From Flavobacteriales bacterium (lineage in GTDB: Bacteria > Bacteroidota > Bacteroidia > Flavobacteriales_F > PHOS-HE28): a stretch of DNA of 48,449 nt. A model generated the notes under the pieces. That model worked only from the letters and a program-made list of their open reading frames with translations, did not search any database and was not told the DNA's origin. The position numbers and the translations under genes are program-made. Below, piece after piece: positions 42,261-48,449 of the stretch. Numbering within the stretch: the stretch's first letter is position 1; every line of letters begins with the position of its first letter. Location of the stretch: the NCBI GenBank assembly GCA_024103275.1, contig JAGFIV010000005.1, forward strand, positions 1 to 48,449, read 5' to 3'.

Positions 42261-43121
42261 CTAAAGCCCGGCGGGAACGACAGCCTCGGCCAACCGCGCG
42301 GCCTCCCAGGCCATGATGGCCGCCTTGCGCACCGGCCCCCACATGTAGCCGCCCAGCTCGCCGGAGGTGCGCACCACGCGGTGGCACGGCACCAGCCACG
42401 CAATGGGGTTGCTACCGATGGCCGTGCCCACGGCCCGCGCCGCCTGCGGCATGCCCAGTTCCGTGGCGATGCGCCGATAGGTGGTGAGCGCGCCCAAGGG
42501 GATCCCCAGCAGGCTGTGCCATACCCTGGACTGGAAGTCCGTGCCATGCAGGTGCAGCACCACCGGCGGCATGGCGGCCCAATGGCTGCGGAACACCGCC
42601 ATGGCCGCGGCCTGGTGCGCGTCCGGCCCTTCGGTGAAGGCAGCCTTCGGGAACCGTGCATGCAGCTCCGCCAGGGCCTCCGCATCCGTTGCCTTGAAGG
42701 CGGCGTGGCAGATCCCCGTTTCGGTGGCCGCGAGCAGCAGGCGACCGAACGGCGTGGCGTGGAACCCGTACCGGATGCGCAGGGCCGCGCCACCGTGGGC
42801 CCGGTCAGCTTCCGTCATGGGTTCAATGCGCATGAACGTGTCGTGCGTGGGCCCGACGGCCGGATGCCCGGTGCCTTCCACCTCCGTGAAAAGGGTGGCT
42901 TCACCGTCTTCCGCGCCCAGCAAGCGTAGGGCATGGCCCCGGCCCAAGGTGCGCAGGAAGGCTTCCGCATCCATGCCGCCCCATGTGCGGAACAAACGGT
43001 CCAGCTCGCCGGGCGTGCGGTGCAGGAAGGAAGCCAGCGCCGCTGCATGCGGTACCTCGCGGAAGTGCTGCCGGACCTGTTCAATGATCGCGGCGATCTG
43101 CTCGTAGCTCGTATTGGCCAT
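42261..43121 (-). CDS. Ada-type AraC/O6-alkylguanine-DNA alkyltransferase fusion
   Basis: A 286-residue fusion. The N-terminal ~85 residues are an AraC-like helix-turn-helix region (HAAALASFLHRTPGELDRLFRTWGGM). The C-terminal ~160 residues are the suicide alkyltransferase with acceptor Cys246 in PCHRVV and the helix SLLGIPLGALTTYRRIATELG. E. coli Ada's N-terminal phosphotriester-sensing Cys domain is absent, so it may act as a repair protein without methyl-activated induction. ATG 43121 gives MANTSYEQ; the upstream frame has no similarity. Divergent to the small exported gene. Confidence 0.85.
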   Translation of the reverse strand: MANTSYEQIAAIIEQVRQHFREVPHAAALASFLHRTPGELDRLFRTWGGMDAEAFLRTLGRGHALRLLGAEDGEATLFTEVEGTGHPAVGPTHDTFMRIEPMTEADRAHGGAALRIRYGFHATPFGRLLLAATETGICHAAFKATDAEALAELHARFPKAAFTEGPDAHQAAAMAVFRSHWAAMPPVVLHLHGTDFQSRVWHSLLGIPLGALTTYRRIATELGMPQAARAVGTAIGSNPIAWLVPCHRVVRTSGELGGYMWGPVRKAAIMAWEAARLAEAVVPAGL

Positions 43122-43238
43122 CGGTCTTCCGGGGAGAACCCCGAAGGTCCGAAATGGTTCGATGGTGGTCGCCGGTGCGTGGCCGCTCCGCTCGCGGCTG
43201 GGCTCGCATGGGGTATACAAGTCCCCCGGAGGTCGTTC

Positions 43239-43246
43239 TACCTTGC
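43239..43246 (+). promoter_or_regulatory. -7-like element of the small Cys-pair protein gene
   Basis: TACCTTGC matches the first five fixed positions of TAnnTTTG loosely and is 14 nt before the ATG at 43261. Confidence 0.3.
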
Positions 43247-43260
43247 GGCCTCCATCAGCA

Positions 43261-43686
43261 ATGAAGACCAACAATTTGATCGGTGCGGCGGCCTTGGCGG
43301 TTGCCTTCCCGCTGTGCGGATGGGGCCAGGTGGCCCGCGATCTGGACCAGCAACCCGACCCCCGCAAGCCCTTGATGACCGTGGAGACCTCCTGCGGTGA
43401 ATGCAATTTCGGGCTGCCAGGGAATGACTGTGACGTGGCCGTCCGGTTGCCATCGGGGGATGGCACCACCCAGGCTTATTATGTGGAAGGGGTGGACATC
43501 AGCGAGTACGGCCACCCCCACGATGAGAACGGCTTCTGCGTGGCGGTGCGCAAGGCGGAAGTGCAGGGCGACGTGGTTGACGGGCACTTCAAGGCCAGTT
43601 ATTTCAAGCTGTTGCCTGTGGAACAGGGGAGGCAGAAGGCCAAGGACAAACGGAGGGCCCGGAAGGAAAAGGGGAAAAAGCGGTGA
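43261..43686 (+). CDS. Exported protein with CxxC motif, DUF6370-like
   Basis: A 141-residue exported protein with a signal peptide (MKTNNLIGAAALAVAFPLCG). The motif ETSCGECNFGLPGNDCDVAVRL and the HPHDENGFCVAVRKAEVQGD region with paired cysteines resemble the DUF6370 proteins of Bacteroidota, as far as I recall; the assignment is tentative. The C-terminus (QGRQKAKDKRRARKEKGKKR) is very basic and may be disordered. The role is unknown, possibly redox or metal binding via the CxxC. It converges with the next gene (12 bp between stops). Confidence 0.65.
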   Translation: MKTNNLIGAAALAVAFPLCGWGQVARDLDQQPDPRKPLMTVETSCGECNFGLPGNDCDVAVRLPSGDGTTQAYYVEGVDISEYGHPHDENGFCVAVRKAEVQGDVVDGHFKASYFKLLPVEQGRQKAKDKRRARKEKGKKR

Positions 43687-43698
43687 TGGACAAGGCCG

Positions 43699-44451
43699 TC
43701 AGCGCTTCTTCCCAACGATGAAGTAGTAGCGGCGGTGGTCGGGGGAGACCTGCACCATGTCCGTGCGCACCACTTGGTACTTGCGCTTGCCGTTGCGGCT
43801 CGTCGCGGACACCTCCACGTGCTTCAGCGGGTCGTCCCAACTTTCACCGATGGAATAATACCCGCCATACAGGGTATCGCCCTTGGCCATGATCGCGTCC
43901 ACCTGGGGTGCCGCCGGCGATTGCGCCTTGGGCTGCAGGCCCACGTGGCAGCGCCGATCGGCCACCACGAGGTATTCGCTCTTGAACATCTGTTGCTCAT
44001 ATACCTCCCGCTGCTCGTATGAAGGCGTGGACGGCCGCACGGCATGGGGCCGGATGGGCCCGTAATTGTCCCAACCCTCCTCGCTGAAGCCGGTCTGCTT
44101 GCCGTTCTCATCGAAGGTGGTGGTGCTCTTGTACCATTGGATGCCGCCGTCCGGCATGGTGCTGTAGTCGGCCCGGCTCACCGCCCCGTTGGGGTGGTAG
44201 CGGAAATCCACGCTGGCGTGCCCGGCGAAGCGCCGCGTCTGCTGCTCATAGATCACATGCCCTTGGCGGTCGTAGGCCCAGCTGCGGCCCCAGCGGCCGT
44301 CCTTGTCCGTCCACTCTTTGCTGCTCAACTCCCCGGTGGTGAACCGGTGCAGCACGAAGGTGCCGGAGTCGTTCTTCACGGTCTCGATCTTGCCTTGGGC
44401 ATGAAGCGCCATGACGGCCAAGCCCGCCAGGCTGGAGATGAGGATGCGCAT
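43699..44451 (-). CDS. Exported protein of unknown function with MORN-like start
   Basis: A 250-residue exported protein with signal peptide MRILISSLAGLAVMALHAQG. The first half has weak MORN-type repeats (DRQGHVIYEQQTRRFAGHASVDFRYHPNGAVSRADY). The second half holds a single YLVVADRRCHVGLQ Cys and ends in strands RNGKRKYQVVRTDMVQVSPDHRRYYFIVG. I do not recognise the family. GATCTTTG 13 nt upstream may be its -7 element. It stands between the DUF6370-like gene and the arylamine acetyltransferase. Confidence 0.7.
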   Translation of the reverse strand: MRILISSLAGLAVMALHAQGKIETVKNDSGTFVLHRFTTGELSSKEWTDKDGRWGRSWAYDRQGHVIYEQQTRRFAGHASVDFRYHPNGAVSRADYSTMPDGGIQWYKSTTTFDENGKQTGFSEEGWDNYGPIRPHAVRPSTPSYEQREVYEQQMFKSEYLVVADRRCHVGLQPKAQSPAAPQVDAIMAKGDTLYGGYYSIGESWDDPLKHVEVSATSRNGKRKYQVVRTDMVQVSPDHRRYYFIVGKKR

Positions 44452-44498
44452 GAGGGCCTTTTGTCAAAGATCGGGCCACGCACACCGTGCCGTAGGAA

Positions 44499-45296
44499 TC
44501 ATGCCATCAGCTTGTCCAAGCCCTGCAAACCATCGAGGTTGATCCGAAAAGTTTCCGTCAGCACCTCCTGCATTTCATCCAGGGAGTGCAGTTCGCGCTT
44601 TTCCGGCTCCTGGCCCGGATGGTATACCGACAGGGAGCGCCGGTCCAGCGTGAAGCGACGGTTGCCCTCGGCGCGCGCGGCCAGCAGCCCCCGTGTGAAG
44701 CGCGAGGCCGGGCTGGTGGCGGTGTACCAGTTGGCCACTTCCAGGTCCTCCATCTCCTGCTTCTGCAAGCTGAACTCGTACAGCCGGCGCCATTGGCCGG
44801 GCAGGCTGACCTCCAGGCGATACTCATCCTCCGCCGCAAGCAGCCTGTAGTCTTCGTTGGGCGTATGCTGCACCAATCCCGGCTCCAGGCGCAGCGGCCC
44901 CGTGGGCACCAGGCCGCCGTAGCCGGTGTCCACCAGGTGATCCGTTCCGTTCAGGTGCACCAGCAGCACCAGGTGCGTGCGGCCCACCACCACGCCACCG
45001 CCCGGGCCGGCGCGGCCCAGCAGGATCCGCGTCCGGAAGCCCAGCTCCGCCAGCATGTTGCGCAGCAGCAGGTTTTGTTCGAAGCAATAGCCGCCGCGCC
45101 CGCCCACCACCATCTTGTGGTACAGCCAGTCGGCATCCAGCTGCACGGGCAGGCCCAGCAGCGGGTTCAGGTTTTCAAACGGAAAGGTGGCGATGTGCCG
45201 TTGCTGGATGGCCGCCAGTGTGGGCAGGTCGGTGCGCAAGGTGCCGGCAAGGCCGATGCGGGCCAGGTAGCCGTGCAAGTGCTCGTTGGTGCCCAT
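44499..45296 (-). CDS. nat: Arylamine N-acetyltransferase
   Basis: A 265-residue enzyme transferring acetyl groups from acetyl-CoA to arylamines or hydrazines. The Cys-His-Asp triad is present: Cys71 in GGRGGYCFEQN, His108 in GRTHLVLLV and Asp123 in LVDTGYGG. FPFENLNPLLG and the NWYTATSPASRFTRGLLAAR region are also typical. Size is normal for the family (about 270-280). The role may be xenobiotic detoxification or acyl transfer in biosynthesis. An exact-type TAGCTTTG -7 element lies 17 nt upstream. Confidence 0.95.
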   Translation of the reverse strand: MGTNEHLHGYLARIGLAGTLRTDLPTLAAIQQRHIATFPFENLNPLLGLPVQLDADWLYHKMVVGGRGGYCFEQNLLLRNMLAELGFRTRILLGRAGPGGGVVVGRTHLVLLVHLNGTDHLVDTGYGGLVPTGPLRLEPGLVQHTPNEDYRLLAAEDEYRLEVSLPGQWRRLYEFSLQKQEMEDLEVANWYTATSPASRFTRGLLAARAEGNRRFTLDRRSLSVYHPGQEPEKRELHSLDEMQEVLTETFRINLDGLQGLDKLMA

Positions 45297-45313
45297 CCGG
45301 GGTGAACGGTGCC

Positions 45314-45321
45314 CAAAGCTA
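45314..45321 (-). promoter_or_regulatory. -7 element of the arylamine N-acetyltransferase gene
   Basis: TAGCTTTG on the minus strand matches TAnnTTTG exactly, 17 nt before the ATG. Confidence 0.5.
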
Positions 45322-45380
45322 CGGAGCGCGGGACGGGGGCCCTTGGACAGGCGGAACGGAGGGGTGCCCTTTGACGCGGC

Positions 45381-45689
45381 CTAAAGCGAGGTATAGACCA
45401 TCATCATGCCGCCCAGGATCACGCCGAACAGGGCGAGGGAGAAGATCCATTCCACGGCCCTGACCAGGTTGGAACTGTAACTGCGGTCGGCGTGCTTTTG
45501 CGCCAGATAGCCCAGCACCACCACGAAGAGGAAACCCAGGGCGGAAAACAGGTATACGTCGTCGATGAACGTCTGCACCTTGCCAAGGGTGGCCTTGGCG
45601 GAAATGATGGCGACCAGCGCAAGGCTGATGCTCGCCAAGGTCCCGCTCACGGATATCAGGGTCTCGATCGAATTATTTTCCTTCGGCAT
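45381..45689 (-). CDS. Small membrane protein of unknown function
   Basis: A 102-residue protein with three hydrophobic segments (LISVSGTLASISLALVAIISA, FSALGFLFVVVLGYLA, WIFSLALFGVILGGMMMVYTSL) separated by short charged loops. The N-terminus is polar (MPKENNSIE). No conserved motif is recognised. It has TATTTTCG 80 nt upstream as a possible -7 element and sits after the ABC-2 exporter genes on the same strand, but the 186-bp gap argues against one operon. Composition is slightly less GC-rich than that of its neighbours. Confidence 0.6.
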   Translation of the reverse strand: MPKENNSIETLISVSGTLASISLALVAIISAKATLGKVQTFIDDVYLFSALGFLFVVVLGYLAQKHADRSYSSNLVRAVEWIFSLALFGVILGGMMMVYTSL

Positions 45690-45875
45690 GCAGGGTCCGG
45701 CATGGGTTGGTGGAAGCTGTTCCCGTGGCCAGGCGGCTCACGGCAAACACCGGGGGCCGGGTGAATGTGCGAAAATAGGGCGGCGGCCCGTTGGGCTGTG
45801 ATGCACGGTCGGGGTTCCATCCGGGCCTGGTTAGGTCCAGACAGGCCGGGCCGATGGGATCCAGCACCAAGTGCC

Positions 45876-47129
45876 TCAGGTCCCCTTCGCCAGGTTCTTC
45901 CGGAAAAAGGCCACCGCGATGGCGTTGAGCACCGTGCCGATGAGCACCAAGGCCGCCAGCCGCCCCAGGAAGGCGGGGTCGGAGAGGGGCAGTTCGCGCC
46001 ACAGCACGTCGAAGAAGCCCTGGATGCCCCAGTAGTTCACCGAGAGCACGGCGATTTTCTGCATGAACGCAGGCATGAAGAACAGGGGGATCATGCTGCC
46101 GCCGATGCCGCTCATCACCAGGATGATCAGCGTGGACAGCCCTTGGACCTGCTGGCGGCTTTTGGCCACGGCGGCCAGGAACACCCCGAAGGCCGAGCAG
46201 GCATAGGCCGTGGCCAGGATCACCAGTGCCAGCCCGGTCAGGTGCGCCCGTACCTGCAGGCCGAACGCCAGGCTGGCGAACGCGAACATGGCCACCAATT
46301 GGGCGATGGAGACCACATTGGCGGAGAGCATCTTGCCCAGGAGGATGTGCACCGGCGGCACGGGGGCGGCCAGCAGGCGTTTCAAGGTGCCCTCCTGCTT
46401 TTCGTCCAGCAGGCCCATGCCGATGCCGGCCATGGAGAACAGCAGCATCATGATGGCGGTGCCGGCAACGGCCTGGATCAACCCCACGTTGTTGCCTTGC
46501 GCCGGTTTCACCAGGCTGGTCATCTTCACTTCGGCGCCCATGCCGATATCCACCGGAGAGGTACCGGAGGAACCCCGCTCCATGGTGCTGTACAGCGAAT
46601 CGAACCGCTCGCGCGCCAGGCGGCGGTCCTGCCCGGTGCCCTGGTCCATGATCCGGTCGATGCGGGTGCCCATGGCCGTGCGCGCATGGCCGGTGCTGAA
46701 GGGGAAGGCGATCAGGGTGGGCATCAGCGATTGCTGCAGCATGGCCACCTCCATGGCATGGGCCTCGTCGTACTGCAGTTCCACCGGCAGCGCGCCCCCG
46801 CTGCGCACCGAATCGGCAAACCCCGGGTGGATGAGCAGCACGCAGTCCCGGTCGCCCTTGCGCACCCCCTCCCGGGCCTGCTCCAGCCCCATGGGCACCA
46901 CCGACAAGGCATCCAGCGTATCCAGCGCCGCCATGAACCGCCCCGACAGCTCCGTGGTGTCCAGGTCGCTCACCGGCAGTGCATAGGGCTCGCCGCTTCC
47001 CCCGCCGGCCATGCCGCCGTAGGCCATGGCGAACAGGGTGATCAGGGCCAAGGGTATGGCGAAGGTGATCAGCAGGGTCCGCCGGTCGTGCAGGAACAGG
47101 CGCAGGTCCTTCAGGGCCAGGTGCAGCAT
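45876..47129 (-). CDS. ABC-2 type transporter permease
   Basis: A 417-residue permease with a cytoplasmic start, one membrane segment (LLITFAIPLALITLFAMAYGG), a large ~200-residue extracytoplasmic domain, and five to six further segments (GTAIMMLLFSMAGIGMGLLDE, STLIILVMSGIGGSMIPLFFMPAFM and others), the layout of ABC2_membrane_3 / YhhJ-like exporters. Its ATG shares one base with the ATPase gene stop (TGATG), so the pair is coupled. Expected to export a drug, lipid or polymer; the substrate is not readable. Confidence 0.88.
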   Translation of the reverse strand: MLHLALKDLRLFLHDRRTLLITFAIPLALITLFAMAYGGMAGGGSGEPYALPVSDLDTTELSGRFMAALDTLDALSVVPMGLEQAREGVRKGDRDCVLLIHPGFADSVRSGGALPVELQYDEAHAMEVAMLQQSLMPTLIAFPFSTGHARTAMGTRIDRIMDQGTGQDRRLARERFDSLYSTMERGSSGTSPVDIGMGAEVKMTSLVKPAQGNNVGLIQAVAGTAIMMLLFSMAGIGMGLLDEKQEGTLKRLLAAPVPPVHILLGKMLSANVVSIAQLVAMFAFASLAFGLQVRAHLTGLALVILATAYACSAFGVFLAAVAKSRQQVQGLSTLIILVMSGIGGSMIPLFFMPAFMQKIAVLSVNYWGIQGFFDVLWRELPLSDPAFLGRLAALVLIGTVLNAIAVAFFRKNLAKGT

Positions 47130-48052
47130 CAGTCGCGCAGTTGTTTGCCGGTCAGGCCGAGGAAGATGGTCTCCAGGTCCACCTCACGGACCTCCACCGA
47201 GCGGATGTCCATGCCCCGTTTGTTGGAGAGGAGGATGATGTGGGCCAGGTCGCCTTGGCCGCCGGGGGTCATGAAATGCACGAGCCCGCCCTCCTGGTGG
47301 ACCTCGGGCCAGAAGGCGGCCGCCTGATCAAGCACACGCCCCGGGTCGCCCGCATAGGCCACCGCCACGGTCTCCTTCAGCTGGCTGGCGGCCTTCAGCC
47401 CGGCCAGGTCGCCCTCGGCGATGATGCGGCCCTCGTCGATGATGCCGATGCGGTCACACAGGCGCTCGGCCTCCTCCATGTAGTGGGTGGTGTAGATGAT
47501 GGTGAGCCCCTCGGCGTGCAGCTGCTCCACCACCTCGAAGATCAGGTTGCGGCTCTGCGGGTCGATGCCCACGGTGGGCTCGTCCATCAGCAGCACCTGT
47601 GGCCGATGCAGCAGGGCCGCCGCGATGTTGATGCGCCGCTTCATCCCCCCGGAATAGGTGCCCACCTTGTCGTGTTGGCGGTCGGCCAGCCCGAACAGGC
47701 GCAGCAGCTCCGCGGCCCGCCCGCGCAGCACGGGGAGCGGCACCCCGTACAGCCGCCCCCAGAACAGCAGGTTGGCCAGCGCGGAAAGATCGTTGTACAG
47801 GGCCAGCTCCTGGGGTACCACCCCGATGGCCTGCTTGCCCGCCAAGGGATCGGTGGCCAGGTCGTGGCCGGCCACCCGCACCTGCCCGCTGTCCGGCCGC
47901 AGCAAGGTGCTCAGGATGGCGATGGTGGTGGACTTGCCCGCACCGTTGGGCCCCAGCAGCCCGTAGCACTCGCCCTGGGGCACGCTGAACCCTACGCCCC
48001 GCAAGGCGATCTGCTCACCGTACCGCTTGTGCAGGGCCGTGGCTTCGATCAT
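47129..48052 (-). CDS. ABC transporter ATP-binding protein (ABC-2 partner)
   Basis: A 307-residue ATPase of the CcmA/DrrA group. Walker [10 protein letters not shown] (34-42), signature [15 protein letters not shown], Walker [13 protein letters not shown], and the H-loop [21 protein letters not shown] are complete. The extra C-terminal ~90 residues are typical of ABC-2 partners. The frame stays open upstream of ATG 48052, but the similarity begins there ([12 protein letters not shown]). It overlaps the permease by one base and is the first gene of the exporter operon. Confidence 0.92.
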   Translation of the reverse strand: MIEATALHKRYGEQIALRGVGFSVPQGECYGLLGPNGAGKSTTIAILSTLLRPDSGQVRVAGHDLATDPLAGKQAIGVVPQELALYNDLSALANLLFWGRLYGVPLPVLRGRAAELLRLFGLADRQHDKVGTYSGGMKRRINIAAALLHRPQVLLMDEPTVGIDPQSRNLIFEVVEQLHAEGLTIIYTTHYMEEAERLCDRIGIIDEGRIIAEGDLAGLKAASQLKETVAVAYAGDPGRVLDQAAAFWPEVHQEGGLVHFMTPGGQGDLAHIILLSNKRGMDIRSVEVREVDLETIFLGLTGKQLRD

Positions 48053-48449
48053 GGGCGGAGGCCAAGCCGCTTGGGCCTCGGGGGAAAGGTATGGCGGGAA
48101 CGGACTTGGTTCCGGGGAGCGGTCAGGGCTATCGCGTCTTATTTCTCCCGCCAGTACTGAGAATGTGCCGGGACAGCAGGCCCAGCGTGCGGCGATCCTG
48201 TCCCCCTCGTGCCCGCCGCACGGCGGCCCCGAGGGCGCGGACCAAACCGACCCGCGGCCCCGGGACCAACGAACCCCTCCTCGCCCTGCTGTTCCCGCAC
48301 ATTTCCCGTACTCGCGGGCGCAACCACACGCCCCAGCCCCGCAACGCCCCAGGCCCCCTGGCCCTCTCTCCCCCCCCCCCCGCACCCACACGGGTCCCCC
48401 CGGCCCACCCCCCCCGGCCACCACCCCGGCTCCACCTTCGCCCCCGGCT
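48053..48449. other. Window end: intergenic region and C-rich low-complexity tail
   Basis: No gene is recognised in the 397 bases upstream of the exporter operon. A promoter for that operon is expected here but no good -7 match is visible. From about 48290 the plus strand becomes extremely C-rich, with runs of up to twelve C and almost no T, unlike anything else in the window. The long frames that cross it encode only Gly/Arg/Pro-rich sequence and are not real proteins. Confidence 0.6.

Overview
The window looks like a chromosomal segment of a GC-rich member of the Bacteroidota, probably a Flavobacteriales-type lineage. Four things point there. Three proteins end in type IX secretion (T9SS) sorting domains (two type A-like, one type B/CHU_C-like). 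One protein has the TPR, beta-propeller, CRD-like and OmpA layout of the T9SS protein PorE. Shine-Dalgarno sequences are scarce. Many genes are preceded by an octamer close to TAnnTTTG, the Bacteroidota -7 promoter element. I see no tRNA, rRNA, CRISPR array, prophage or complete insertion sequence.

Layout. 1-8.9 kb: the 5' end of a secreted repeat/tail-type protein (cut by the window), a GlcD-like FAD oxidase, a MORN-like lipoprotein coupled to a CPBP protease, a CotH-kinase T9SS cargo protein and an S9 peptidase lipoprotein. 8.9-17.3 kb: a GT-C glycosyltransferase coupled to a GNAT acetyltransferase, an M42 aminopeptidase, the PorE-like protein, the coupled pair MnmD/Nudix, a GT-B glycosyltransferase and an unknown protein. 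17.3-25.2 kb: a PKD-domain T9SS cargo, MurQ, a second GT-C enzyme, the ABC-F factor EttA, a DUF4173-type membrane protein and a 39-residue very basic protein. 25.2-28.3 kb: an accessory patch with a DUF4412-like protein, a small exported protein, an intact RelE-type toxin/antitoxin pair and a second ParE-type pair whose toxin is interrupted. 28.3-37.7 kb: LolD coupled to an MscS-type channel, SucC, a T9SS-tagged multicopper oxidase, a PoxB-like enzyme, an endonuclease V-like protein, YggS and a DinB protein. 37.7-48.4 kb: a ClC channel with CBS domains, an esterase lipoprotein, an M28 peptidase, a urea transporter, an Ada-type alkyltransferase, small exported proteins, an arylamine N-acetyltransferase and an ABC-2 exporter pair.

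The most striking observation is at 27.45-27.93 kb. A ParE-family toxin gene is split by a 191-bp non-coding element with 20-bp terminal inverted repeats (one mismatch) and a 4-bp target duplication (CTAT). Removing the element plus one CTAT copy restores an uninterrupted 95-residue ParE-like protein, while the antitoxin gene upstream stays intact. This is a small MITE-like element caught inactivating a toxin. GATC-phased repeats flank the same module. A second pattern is that the -7-like octamer sits only 4-5 nt before the start codon of about seven genes, which suggests common leaderless transcription.

The last ~150 bases are extremely C-rich with long C runs and look like a low-quality contig end. 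All functional calls are by recognition of motifs and family patterns; no database search was run.
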